Source: Mimachlamys varia (Eukaryota > Mollusca > Bivalvia > Pectinida > Pectinidae). From it: a stretch of DNA of 64,000 nucleotides. Both the position numbers and the translations under genes were made by a program. Every line of letters begins with the position of its first letter. Position 1 is the first letter of the stretch. The stretch covers positions 13,523,625 through 13,587,624 of the forward strand of contig OX392542.1 of assembly GCA_947623455.1 (NCBI GenBank), in the 5' to 3' direction. Under the pieces are notes generated by a model. It saw only the letters and a list, made by a program, of their open reading frames with translations. It was not told the origin of the DNA and made no database searches. Below, in pieces: positions 1 to 12,858 of this stretch.

Positions 1-32
1 AAAACCAGGGGACAAAGAAATTGATGCGAGAC

Positions 33-3000
33 CTGTTTTTCGAGGAAGTGTGCCACTCTTGTTCGATGTTCCCTGGGAACAGTCGGCAGAACCTTATCAG
101 CCGTTTCAAAGTCCCTCCTCATCACTGATGTCTGGTACTCCAGTACCGAGAGTAGCAGGGAGTAGCTGACCACGTTAAGTTCTTTATCACCTAGGTATAG
201 TCGGTTGTCCTTTGGGATGTATCCTAGGAGGTACATCATTCTGAAATAGTTATTTTAATAGAGGATTAAAAAAAAAACACATCGCAAAAATAACCTGATA
301 TAACTACCACAGTAATTGAAAATAGAATTTTGGATTCATATCCAAATAAACACTGACTGTTAATTACGTCCTACCAATTCACCATATAGTTTTTACCAAT
401 CAAGAATTGGGCTGTGTTAATTAATAAATGATCGGCACACAAAATATTTTTGGTATATCTTCAGAACACAAGCATGACCGTTATTAAACAGGGTTACAAC
501 TATTAAAACAGTAAATATTCTAACAAAATTACCAACTTAATCAGGAGGGTTTACCTTAGTCACTGACCAAATTATTGGTGATCCTAATTAGCTATTCAAC
601 TTTTGAAAAATTTGGCCCTTAGGGATTAAGTTATAGGCAATTTTGTGAAAATTTGACTCATCTGATTTAATACAAAAAGAGCATATCAAATACAAATACC
701 TATATGATTTTAACAAGTGAATGACCACGTGGTCTGTTAGTTACTATATAATATTATATATATTACCTGTCTAAGTGCGCGACTGTGACAATCTCGCCTC
801 CCACGTAGTAGTTGAGTCGGTTAACACTGTTGGTGTATATAAAACAGTCTCCGACCCAGATGCCTGTTTTCACTGTCTCCTCAATCTCTCCTACCACCTG
901 AATCCAATAACCAACCAGAACTGTAAGTCAATGGTTCAATAATACCCCCTGGTCCCAACATTTACATAACACTTGTATAAGCCAATGTTGAGGCGTAACA
1001 AGTTTTTATCAAATACACGTACAGTGATCAATTTACAATTTATTTTCATGGGTCCTTTTTTGTATGTATTGCCGAAAATGATGGGTCCCACAATGTCAAA
1101 TTGAAGCATTTCCAGAATTTCTATGAGTCCCATCATAATTTTATGGGTACTGGACTCGGGACTCACATATAGATTGATCACTGCATGAATGTCAGTGTTA
1201 GTCATACTATACCAGTAATTGTTAGTATAGATCAAATGAATCGATGGAAATCAGGAAAATAACCCTACTAAAAGCAAACAAATGTTTATAAAAATTCCGG
1301 AATAAATGAACAAAGTGACCATAATGATAATTACACTTTAAATTACTGAACAAAATGAATGATTTACTATTGCATGTTTTATTGAACAGAATTATTTTAC
1401 TTAAAGGAATGAAATTGGCAACTTTAAATTTTCATGGGGGTATTAAAGAGTAACTGTAGTGCAAATAGAAACTGAAATGATCAGACTCGTTGTGTCGGCA
1501 TTAATACATTGTCGAAAACCGCATCGAAATCGGCCGACCGGTTACAAAGTTACGACAGGTTGAAGTTGGGTTTTTAACCTGTTTTGCCACACGCTAATTA
1601 AGCGCACCGCGAACCGCTAAAAGTTGTGCACACGTATTGGTGACGTCACAACGGGAACACAAGAAATTGGGTCCTATGTCTCTTTCTATATAATAGTAAT
1701 ATGTACGTCTGGTTGATTAATGATTCAAAATGTATTATACAATGAAATTAAGGGGCGTACCATAATATGGGGGTCGGGAGAATAATCTGAAATCGTCATT
1801 GAAATAACTTTATTTTGATTCTTTCATAAATATAGTGTTTATTGATTGTTCAAATTCATTTTAATGGACCCATATATATACATATGTATGCGCTATCATA
1901 TTGTAATACTCTGTGTCCTTTATAATGTCAGTTATACATATCATTTATCCAATGATTCAAGAGTGACTCTTATAATAATACCTTTGCATATTGTAAATCT
2001 CATGTTAGTGTCCATTATATTACGTAATCAGATTAGCGGGATAATCTACCTGGTCAGTTCGATAACTTCACACGTAACTTGTTACTCAAATAGCAAGTAA
2101 TTAACATTGGAGAGGGGGGGGGGGGGGGGGGGCTATCAAAGTTAACTAAATTGTAATAGTTGAGTATGTTGCGGTTTTTATCCCCTCTTTATAACTTCAA
2201 AATGTGTACTCTAAATCTGCAGTTACATATAGATCTCGACTGGAACATAGACTATCGAGTGCACGTGTATCTTTTGAAATCTCCGTAACCCACCGTCAAC
2301 TCACACAGTATATGACACTTTTTTTAAATTTCGAGTTTGACTCTTCTATTCAACGAGAAAAGTTCTGTTGAAAACTTGCTTGATATTTCTCAGGGACGTA
2401 TATGCACATATACGTCCCTGGTATGTCTGTATCACAGTTTTTTCATATTTTATTTTTAACATAAATGAATGAAATGCGGATTAAAACCACAGGCACTTGT
2501 GGCCAGGAGAATAGCCATCTAAATATATAGCTAACAAAGCGAAATATGATAATTAAAATAAAATATAAAAACTGAATTTTCAAATTTTCTTTTTATGTTA
2601 TTTATCATCTAAAACAATATTGAAAATAATTGCCAAATTTCAGCTTGATACGTCAAGCGGTTTAATTTAACAAAAAATCGACTATCAGACACTCTTTTTT
2701 TTGTGAAATTTAACCGCTTGACGTATCAAGCTGAAATTTGGCAATTACTTTCATTATGGTTTTAGATGATTAATAACATAAAAAGAAAATTGCTAAAGTC
2801 AGTTTTTATATTTTATTTTAATTATTCATATTTTGCAAATTATCTATATATTTAGAAGACTATTCTCCTGGCCACAAGTGCCTGTGAATAAAACCAATTA
2901 AGTTATCTTCTCATCTTATTTTCAAAATATGTTCCATGTTCATTTCTTGTCAGTAAAACACAGGGGTTTTCAAAGATCTAATCTTATTTTTTCACAAACA

Positions 3001-6000
3001 GAATTCGAAATACATTGTCTTGATTTCTATTTCGATGTATGTGCCTGAAGACAGGTAACATCAGGATTTCGCTCATATTCTATTTATTTTACAATATTCA
3101 CGATTTGAAATGTTTTTTTTATACTGCATAGACATAAATAAATTATCAATGGATAGAAAGCTGTTAACTTTTAATATACACACCTATAATTTCTCAAACA
3201 TATATAAGGATAAATAAGTCGAAATGTGATACCCGTCAAAACAGTTTATACAGGTTGAAAGCATTGATAAAAGTTATATATTTTTATTTTCCAATATACG
3301 TACATCGTATTGTACGTATAAAAAGGCTGGTCTTGTCGTTCTATATGACGGTACTTACTGTTCTTCTTTGAAGTCCAATAAAATATATGGTTTTCGAAGT
3401 TCCGAGTCTATACACAGAATTAGATTATATCCAAGTCCGTGGTCTAAAGCAACACAAATATCCTTTTCCTTATCTGTTTGTTTGAGGTTGTTTCTAGGTA
3501 GTTTTGTATTTATACAGCCGACCGACATGCATTAAAATTTTTCAGCGTGCATTTTAAAAGGTATTACGATCAGTTCCTGCTGATATGTGCATGCAATCAA
3601 CGTGACCATCAGTGAATACACACGCCGTTTTAGCGGTGTTATATGAAATAAAATATGAAGACATTAATACCTAATCATATCAAGATTTCAAGATTTTTCA
3701 AGATTTTTATTTACACTCACGCCACACGTATACGTGCGTAACAAGAGGTCAAATCTTACACAGTATGCACTGATGGTTATAATGCACACATTATATACAA
3801 CATATAAAAAGTACAAAATATATACAATATGTAACATCATCCGATTTCAATAATTATTTTTGTTAACTAGTTTTATATATGTAGTAGCTTGATTACCTTT
3901 TGTATAAATTTACTCACTTTTGTTAAAAGTACTGTGTTGCATATTGAGAAAATTCCTTTCATTTTTAAATACGATGGGTTGACACAATAATATTTTGGTA
4001 TATAAATTTGTCTAAAAGTTACAACAGATGGATTTAGTGCATTTGTATAAATAGTGAAACTCGTCCCCAACACAGTTATCACAAAGAGGACATACCCTTT
4101 CCTGGCGAGGGACTCAAGGGTATCAAGGGTATCAAGTGCATGTTTTGAAGTCTTTCCGCAAAATAATAACCTGTTAATCATGTTAGCGAGTCCGGCGGTT
4201 ATTGATTTATGGTCGAGTGATCATGACCACGTGTGCCGCACACCTGTGGAACTCCCGACCCCCCTCACCACTAATTACGGCCCCCTGGGGCATATAACAC
4301 CTTGGAATTATCAGTAGGGTCATTAATGAACTCCATATAATCTTGATATACAATAAGTGTCATTTTCTTGAATAGAAGACTCTATACAAATAACAAGTCG
4401 TGATACGATTCATATAATTTTAATATAATGACTACACAAGTCTATCAGTGCGGTCACCGTTGTGACGTCACTTCCGGTCGTATGGCAAAATCGGGGATTT
4501 TCTGATTTGCGTTCAGGTGTGAACTTTAGAAAAATGGTCAAAACTTCGTAATTTTTACAAAAAAAAAAATTTCGTGAGAATTATCTCACTTACTATTTAC
4601 CAATCTTTCCATACACAAAAAATGGTTTTGCACTACAGTTACTCTTTAACTCGTTCACCATGAAATTTTATTCTTAACTATTCACCCTTTGAATTGGAAG
4701 AATCAAATGTGTTTACAGGCGTGAATGAGTTGACGGAGGCGTTGGTTTCTGTGGATCACTTACCTCAAAAGCATCCTCGATTCCATCCTCACTGATGTCC
4801 TCCTTGTGTTCTTTGGCCTTCTCCACCTCCTCAGCGTTGTACTTGAGGATGAAGAAGGAATCCTCTGTACAAATACACACAAGCTCGCCATTCTCACTCC
4901 ACGACACCTGAAGTAAAGCAGAATTAGTAACATTTTATTATAATAAAATTTTATTTATTTCAAAACAAATATGAAACAAGTTATCGAACTTATATTAATA
5001 ACTCTTGTTGGTCGGGATGTTAGCGTACGAGGATTTTAGTGTGGGAGGAAATCGGAGTACCTCCCAGAGAAAACCCATATGGTCGGGGAATCGCACCCAG
5101 CCACCTTGGTGAGGGCAAGTGTGCTATCCACTGCACTTCCTGACCACTCAATTTCATTATAGACTAAACTATATATACTCCATCCCAACAACATTCATTA
5201 TTATATTTTGGCAATTAAATAAATCATGTATTCAGATCTTTCTAAATGTATTTCTGGAAAATGCTAAAAACTATTCCACAATTAATCAAGTCGGAGAGGT
5301 GGGAAGCAACCCAACGATATGGTTAATTATGGAACAGCCCTTAGCTCTCATCCAAGTTTGGAGAGACTTCCCTCTATCAACACAAGCAATTAAAGCCAAA
5401 TGAAAAGAATTGACAAACCTCTGGTTTCTCAATGTCCTGAAAACATGTCATTCTTACCTCCCTTATGGTGATATCTGTGACATCTCCATTATACTGTATA
5501 CAGGAAATTTTAGCCCAACTTTCACCCTTTGCCCATGACATCAATTTACGTTCTTTAACCCCTGACATTATTTCACAATGTTTATTACGTTGGTAACTTA
5601 TACTACATTCAATGAAAATGTGGTGGAGCTAAAAATGTTTCTTTTCATTGCAAGTTGTAGTTGATTTTTTACAAACATCCCCCTCCCCCCCCACCCACCA
5701 AAAAGTGTTCCAGTGGCTTTGATTGCAGACAAACAGTTTGCTCACTTTTGTTGAACATACTTACAAATTTGGGCGTGATTTCTATTCTCCTAATTAGTTC
5801 TGTTGAGTCCCACTCGTAGAAAGCCAGACCACTGACTGATCGTACACCCAGCATGTGGCCACCATATATCCCTACAACATTGAAAAACGATATACATTAT
5901 AATCTTACACCCAGCATGTGGCCACCATATATCCCTACAACATTGAACAACGACATACATTATAATTGTACATCCAGCATGTAGCCACCATATATCCCTA

Positions 6001-9000
6001 CAACAACGACATACATTATAATTGTACATCCAGCATGTAGCCACCATATATCCCTACAACATTGAGCAACGATATACATTATAATTGTACATCCAGCATG
6101 TAGCCACCATATATCCCTACAACATTGAACAACGACATACATTATAATTGTACATCCAGCATGTAGTCACCATATATCCCTACAACATTGAACAACGACA
6201 TACATTATAATTGTACATCCAGCATGTAGCAACCATATATCCCTACAAGAATTGACATATTATAAGTGTGCACTTAGTAAACATGTATCTATTGCCAAAT
6301 GTCGGACCTAATAAATGGGAAATCTATTAACTTATATGTATGACTTCAGATTATAAATTGTCACATATGTACCAGTAATTTGTCAAATCATATAACAAAA
6401 TGAGGATTTTTATCGCTGAACAATGCCGATTTATATATTTTCAAATACAGTATAATATAAATTTACATTTACCATCATCTTTCCCCAATTACAATCACAT
6501 ATTAATTTTTTAATTTCAAAAGAAAAATACAAGAATTTGTATCATAATTTCTCTCTTAAACTTCATTATTAATGCGTTGTAGTTTTTGCAACGTTAAAAA
6601 AATGGTGTTTCTAGATTATTTTCTCATGAGAACATCACATCAGATTCACATCATACCTTCTGCTCCGAAATCTGGTTTGAAGGATTTCTGCTCCTTAAAG
6701 TTTTTAAATATCTTAACCATACTGGTACTCTCTCGTGTAGCGTAGATGGACGAGTCGTTACTCCAAACAAATTCCTGGGCGGACCCGAAGCTCTTGTTTC
6801 TCAGTGCCATAGCTGTGTATATTATGTATTCACCATCTCCGCAAACCACCACAAATCTACAAATTAACATGAATTAACATGATTTATCTTAAATCAATGT
6901 CTCTAGAGTATATTCAAATATCTAGCATTAAACCATACTTAATCAAAATTATACATATCAGAGAATTATAATGCAAATGCCAATTCAAGTCACACTATCA
7001 AGTATTGTAGTTTCTTTCTTTATGCTATGGATGAAGTTTAATAGTTGAGTCTGCGATGAAAAATTTTACAACTTTCATAAATAGTTTTGCTGCTCTTAGA
7101 TAGCTTGAGATGAATATTAACAACAAGATTGAATTTTCAAGGACTCTGAGTTGACAACAAGACAATAAGAAAGTGATGTTTATAAACAGGAAAGTTTTTG
7201 AAAACTGATTTTATAGTGTCATTTCTCCAATAAATTTCACAAAATTTATTTACAACAGAATATTTCTGCAAATTTCGGTCCTCCTTGCCAACTATCAAGA
7301 TTGAATCAAATCTTTTTTCCAGAAATATCAATTAGTTTTCTAAAATATACTTTTTATAAACATGAAAATGTTGAGTTGCCTTCTAGTTACCTTCCATTAG
7401 GGTTGTGCGCCACATTCTGGGGGTAAATCTCGCAGCTTCCCATGTCTTTGACAGCCAGAGGTAACCGCTCACCATCTTTAATCTCTGTATCACTAATAGC
7501 CTTGATGTTTGCCTGCTGAATCTCGGAGTGTTTGGCCCAGATGATCTTCCCGCTATTGTCCATCGACATGGCTGGCTCTTCTCTTCCCAACTAGCAACAC
7601 AGACACATTCTGTATATTTCCTCTATCATATAACATGATTAATTTTTACTCTATCCTAAACTTTACATTTTATAACTCATATGATTGTATCGAGTAATCA
7701 AGTATTGATTTGAAGAAAAAATTTTCATCTACACATTATGATCTAATAAAATTAACAGAATAATGCTATTCTAAATGAAAAACACAACAATGTATCAATT
7801 ATCATCTTCATATTTTGGTGAAACTAATACCAGGACTTGAAAAATTAACTGTATATCTTTATGTAATAAGTCCTAGATCATTTTTAAATTTACAAAATGT
7901 TGGTACAATGATGAACTTTCAAATCTTAACCCCAACTGATTAGGTTTTCCCAGATGCATAATTTAAATATAACCAATGAAACAATTATCCTCTAAATGTT
8001 CTCCTTCCCAAAAATGATAAACATACACAAAAAGATGAGCACTCTGCAAAAACCACTTAAAACAATAATGTTGTTTACCAATGTTACCTTCCCCTGACTT
8101 CATTGCAGGTATGTGATAATTTGAAATACCTTGATAATAATGCTTCCCTCGTCATAGCCGAGAGCAACATTGTTGGAGCCCTTCTGACAGGCAATAGTCC
8201 ACACCCTTTCCAGGCCGTAGTTCAGAGTGCTCTCCAGTCTGTAGGTGTTAGCATGCCAGATACGAACAGTTCCTAAATGAGAAAAATATGAGCATTTTAG
8301 CACCCAGGTGCTCAAAGCCACAAATTCATGATACTGTTCACCATAAACTACCATTAATAAATAAATACCAGATTTAATTATTTTTATGAATATTTATGTA
8401 TCTACTTTTCAAAATTACAATACATATTATAAACCGTGAACCTCAAATTACTGTAAAGGAAGCAAAACTGTTTTCCTCTGGCAGTCCATTATTATCTTTA
8501 ACAGCATCACTCAAATGACTTGCTCATATATTTAAGTCTTGGGTCTGTTGTTGTTTACAAACACATGTCTCTTCATATTAGACAATGTGCTTAATATATA
8601 TATGTAATTTTTACCTTTTACCAAAAATAGGAAGGTCACAATGACCTTAACATAATGTATTGCACATCTTCCCTGGATGATGCATGTTACATGAAACATT
8701 TCTTCAATGGACAAACTTTGATATGACTTTTAACACATTTTTTCATAGATCTTCTTTTTTTAATTGAAGATATTTTATCACAACACTGCATGGATAATTC
8801 TGACTCTTAAAACCTATGGGAGAATTTGAGGGATTTCATGGGATCAGCAAAATATCTATGGGATTTTTCTATATAAAGTAATACAATTTCGAGTTTTCAA
8901 TGAGATTTTCAGGAAAAATATGGGTAAAAATCCCCAAATCTTGCCCCAAAGTGATCCCTGCAACAGAACTTTGACATACTGAAGACTTATAATATTAGAC

Positions 9001-12000
9001 TATAACTACATTATACATTCTTACTACTTTTATCTATCTTACCGTCCTCAGATCCTGTCATAATGATTGGCAGCTCTGGGTGGAAAGACACTGTTGAGAT
9101 GTTCTGGGCATGGCCCTCCAGTGTCTGTACACATGTTTTATTCTGTCAAAGAAAAAAGTTCACCATACATTATTTACTGTTGGAAACTGTTCATCTTTTC
9201 TGTCAGAGACCAGAAAAACACCAAAACTTTTATTTAGAACACCTGAGGGCTCACCATCCTTATTCCTATTGCACATCAAAAACTCTTAAAGGTTATAAAT
9301 TATCTCTGAAACAGCTCACCTGATAATCCCAGATTTTAATGAGGCGGTCATCAGCACCAGAGATTAGATAGGGTTTGTCTCCCCCTGAATAATAATCCAG
9401 ACAGTTAACTCCCTTCTCATGTCCTTCTAGCGTGAAGTTTGGTGTAGGAGAACCCAACTGCCAGACCTGCATTTAAACCAATTCATGGATGTTAATCAAA
9501 TATTCATAGTACTTAACAGTGGACATATTTTGAAAAAATGATAAGATTTTCAATGTTTTAATTTTAAATATTAAACATGTTCACACAATTTGCCTAATAT
9601 CTGTTACTCTTGATTTGGGGTGAGCAGAAATCTGCAACTTGGACAATTACATTGTACTATGTTCCAATAAATTTTAATCTATATTTCTTTCATGCCACAG
9701 GCCTTTATGAGTACCATACATAATCCAAAAATCAATCCTTATAAAATTCCTAATAGTGCAGTTCAATTAAAGCTAACCCTAAAAGAAGAATGAGAAATAG
9801 AACCAAAAAACAGATTCTGAAGAAAAACGCACAGACACAGAAGGATATTTTCCAGAATATGCTAAGGGTTAGGGCTTCAGAAATCTTTTTAATGATTTCA
9901 GAAATAAATTTTGAGTGTCAAGAGGAGTAAGATTCAGAAATGTCTACCAGTTTACCGAAATAAAATATCAGCGTTTCAAAGCAATAACCTGGTTCTGAGA
10001 AGGTTTAAAACAAGGATAGATATAAATCCTCATCTAATTGTTGAAAGATGGAGCTATTCAGTTAATGTTAACTTGAATGTTGTTCAGAAGAGTGAAAGCT
10101 CCAAAACGAATTCTTGTCATTCAGATGTTTGAATATGTCCACAGAGAGCTTTGTGAGTATTGTACCTTGACAGTTCGGTCCAGGGATCCGCTAGCGAATG
10201 TGTTGTTATCCTTAGGGTTGATGATGATTTGCATCACGTAGTGAGTGTGTCCCTCAAACACCTGAGTACATGTCCACTTCTTCTCCCAATCCCACAACTT
10301 GATCAACATGTCGTCTATGAATAGTATCACATGTCAACATAAATACAATTTTTAATTCTTTGCAAAAAATCAATTGCAATTGTAGCAAAAAACAATTATC
10401 ATTTTTAATTTCAAAATCTTTATAATGAATCATTTGCAATGATAGCAAAAAACATGATAAAATGTATGTTATAGAAAAATACTAAATTTTAAAAAAGGAC
10501 ATCGATTTTGGAGAAGGAGTTTAGAATTGAAACTGAAAAACTTTTTCAACACAAAAAAAAAAATTAAATAATATTTTATTAGAGAAGCATCTGGTGATGA
10601 TTTAGAGCAATACTGACCACTGCTGCTGAGGATGAAGGGCTGTGTAGGGTGGACAGCTAGTGACCGGATGTAGTCGGAGTGGGCCTCAAACTGATGTACC
10701 CTCTCTAGTGTATTGTAGTTAAATGCTCGGATTGTCATATCATCCTTAGAAGATGAAATAGGTGAAGTATAGTCATCAACAGTTGATGAAGAAAAACTTA
10801 TTCCATCAATCAGAAATTAAAGAACCTTTTACATACTCATGATACATGTATTGAATTATTGTCTATTTGTACAGATACATTTCTAAATGTTTCTTAAAAA
10901 GATGTCTTACGTAATATCTGAATATGTACATTTTAAAGCAAGTTACTTGATAATAAAGAAAGAGGCTAAGTTTTGAAATGCATTTAACGTAATCCCTGGA
11001 TCACTTACAGATCCTGTTATAATCCAGTTCTTTCTTGGGACAAATCTTGCAGACCTTACAGGAAGATCACAAACTTCAAAAGATTTGATCAATTGCTGAA
11101 ATGGAGAAATAATACAAATGTTAATCACAAATTTAAAGTGTTCTTGCAGTTTGGTTACTCCTCAAGATTTTTATAAATATCACCTGTAAAGATGAAGATA
11201 TAAAATCCATTTTATCGAATATTATTGATTTCTTTTACTTTGTGTTGTTGTTTTTTATTCATATCTCTCTGCATAGGAATTATATTTTTCAAGCGAGTGT
11301 TTTAAATGGCACTCCTCGTTTTTAATTATCAATCAGATTATAATCTTCCGATTGCAAAGCAAGAAGCAGCAGCGTTCTTACTTGTGACTCATAATTCCAG
11401 ATGTGAACATTTCCATTATACAGACTAGCCAACATCCATGGCTCAGTTGGGTGCAGGTCAACACATTTCACTCGGTCAGATCGAGCTGACAGCTTCCGTT
11501 TAATGTCCAAACGAAGTGGCTACAAAAGGAAAGTTGAAAATGATATTTTCAAAGATCAATTGCAGAGGTGACATGTAGGTATGCATGTATTTTTGGTTTT
11601 CTCAAAGGATGACAAATAAACCATCACCACTGTAAAAGAAAAAGACAAGCATCGGCAGTAGAAAATAAACCTTTTAGATCAATGATAGAGCAAGGGACTG
11701 GAGCCAGGAGCCACAGGTTTTAGCCCTTAATATATTGTCAACATGAAAATTCCACACGACAAAGTCCTTTTCTGTTTCAAGTAAAGCTTTATTTCCATAT
11801 CCTCAAATGGTATGTACAGGTGGTTATAAATTCAGTTACACCGTCTTACCTTGAATATAACAATTCTAAGAGAGACAACTGTATAGACAGAAAGAGATTA
11901 AGAAACGGACTTCAGCTTATATATGTTCTGAACATTATAAAACACTAATAGATCAGCGACCCATGGACAAGTCGCTAAAATTTCTAGATTTTTTTCCTTA

Positions 12001-12858
12001 TCAGGAATTCTGACTCCAAGAGCAACCAGCTGTCTCAATATTTATATAATTAGTGGATCAGAGAATAAGAACCCTTCGGACAAGTTTATTGTGATCAATG
12101 CATTTTTCTGATAATATAAATTACTGTTCAGTGACAATTAAAATGAAGTTTTTTTTATTTCTCTGGAATAGGGGTAATTATTTTTTCAATCCATTAGTAG
12201 AACCTGAGACCTATGGCTTACTGGTCTTACTTCTCTACTGAATGTGCTAAAGAGAAATTGGCGCATATTTTACCAAAGGCAATTAATATATTGTAACAGG
12301 AGAAAGAGAAAATGTAGTGTCCAGACCAGGATTCGAACCCGGGACCTTCCGAACTCTAGACGAACACTACCAACTGAGCTACCAGGAATTATTTTAAAGA
12401 CCAATGGATTCCCACAGGACAAACTTTCCAATCTACAGACCGAGCTAAAGGCCCCTATATCATTTTCGAAATGAAGCATTTTATATTTTTCCAGGATGCA
12501 TGACACATAACTTCTATGGAGTAATCGAGGTAACAGTCGACATGGAATTGGGGGGGGGGGGGTGCTGGGAGGGTGGTGGTGAAGGAAGTTGCCATATTAT
12601 CGCATTGAATATAATATGATGTGATATAGGACTTTTTTCGACGCAACATACCCATTACCGCATTCTCTTTGCAAAATATCCACCAACATTTTCCAGTGTG
12701 GCTTGCAGACACCCCCCTTAATTTTTTGACACATTTGTGTGAATATTGACAAGATACAGTATGTGCGTATCTGCCAGTATGTTAACAACGTGATATCATT
12801 TTCTCGCGTGATATTATTCTTATGTGAAAGATAAATATATTGGCAGGTTTCTTACCAT
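33..12858 (-). CDS. COPB2: Coatomer subunit beta' (beta'-COP), 3' end outside window
   Basis: WD40 subunit of the COPI coat, which buds retrograde Golgi-to-ER vesicles. Coding exons, in order: 12856-12858 (ATG only), 11382-11519, 11009-11095, 10618-10744, 10166-10314, 9320-9466, 9043-9142, 8130-8272, 7391-7590, 6657-6856, 5765-5871, 4764-4907, 767-897, 33-240. All have GT-AG borders, mostly CAG or TAG acceptors, and every phase agrees, giving about 628 residues of a family that is about 900 long. The N terminus reads [11 protein letters not shown], followed by WD repeats ([53 protein letters not shown]) and the central region ([38 protein letters not shown]). These are near-identical in wording to vertebrate beta'-COP. 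The start codon sits alone in exon 1. The C-terminal alpha-solenoid lies off the left edge. Intron 10 carries an odd acceptor-duplicating array. Family assignment is very secure; borders are inferred from the sequence only. Confidence 0.96.
1022..1183 (+). mobile_element. 162-bp MITE, family 1 (copy 1, COPB2 intron)
   Basis: Terminal inverted repeats CAGTGATCAAT and ATTGATCACTG enclose a non-coding body that shares TCTATGAGTCCCATCATAAT with the copy at 14716-14876. No ORF. Confidence 0.75.
1442..1690 (+). repeat. Dispersed repeat, family 2
   Basis: Begins with TTAAAGAGTAACTGTAGTGC. The reverse complement of this edge (TTTGCACTACAGTTACTCTT) closes the similar block at 4440-4650. Both contain a GTGACGTCAC-like segment. 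Probably two copies of one transposon-derived repeat in opposite orientation. Confidence 0.5.
2391..2420. repeat. 30-bp palindrome CAGGGACGTATAT...
   Basis: Near-perfect hairpin whose arms CAGGGACGTATAT recur as the ends of a 39-bp hairpin at 26168-26206. Confidence 0.6.
2488..2886. mobile_element. About 400-bp fold-back element in COPB2 intron
   Basis: Two long arms (about 2488-2675 and 2710-2886) are inverted copies. The ends are CACAGGCACTTGTGGCCAGG and its complement, and the inner arm pairs at TTTCAGCTTGATACGTCAAG. The loop is about 35 bp. There are no ORFs, consistent with a large hairpin MITE. Confidence 0.75.
4440..4730 (-). repeat. Dispersed repeat, family 2 (inverted copy)
   Basis: Inverted relative of 1442-1690, ending TTTGCACTACAGTTACTCTT. 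The adjoining part up to about 4720 (AACTCG..CATGAAA, then TTTGAATT.GAAGAAT.CAAA) recurs at about 35325-35400. Confidence 0.45.
5004..5147 (-). mobile_element. tRNA-derived SINE
   Basis: On the minus strand it opens with a tRNA-like head, has a B-box-like GGGTGCGATTCCCCG, and then the conserved central wording GGGAGGTACTCCGATTTCCT seen in other SINEs of this window. It sits in COPB2 intron 11. Confidence 0.6.
5455..5568 (-). other. Unrecognised possible exon inside COPB2 intron 11
   Basis: An ATG-started open stretch ([20 protein letters not shown]...) ends exactly at a good donor, GAG|GTAAGAATG. It is not part of known beta'-COP. It could be a first exon of a nested transcript, a transposon remnant or chance. 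No partner exon was found. Confidence 0.2.
5842..6250. repeat. 63-bp tandem array spanning a splice acceptor
   Basis: Seven units, anchored by GCATGT at 5851, 5914, 5977, 6033, 6096, 6159 and 6222 (period 63, one unit of 56). The leftmost unit includes the first about 27 nt of COPB2 exon 11 and its TAG acceptor, so every other unit carries a copy of that acceptor and exon edge. Confidence 0.93.
8789..8962. repeat. Dispersed repeat, family 3 (COPB2 intron)
   Basis: Shares CCTATGGGAGAATTTGAGGG, GGAAAAATATGGGTAAAAAT and AAAGTGATCCCTG with the inverted copy at about 13395-13565. Non-coding; MITE-like. Confidence 0.6.
12316..12386 (-). repeat. tRNA-like pseudogene or SINE head
   Basis: The minus strand shows an intact A box (TGGTAGCTCAGTTGGTAG) and B box (GGGTTCGAATCC) with a paired T stem. 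The two acceptor strands do not pair and the D stem is weak, so this is unlikely to be a working tRNA. Confidence 0.65.

Noticed and set aside
2105..2135. Long G run (also 12549-12562, 28045-28062 and a C run at 55909-55922)
   Set aside because: Homopolymer tracts, prone to sequencing error; no function claimed.
5790..6142. Open frames rich in [16 protein letters not shown] repeats
   Set aside because: They are translations of the 63-bp array in frames other than COPB2; no gene evidence.
9911..10132. 73-codon plus-strand ORF in COPB2 intron
   Set aside because: No homology recognised and no start context; ordinary chance frame in an intron.
12316..12386. Functional tRNA gene on the minus strand
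   Set aside because: The acceptor strands do not pair and the D stem is poor, although both boxes are intact.
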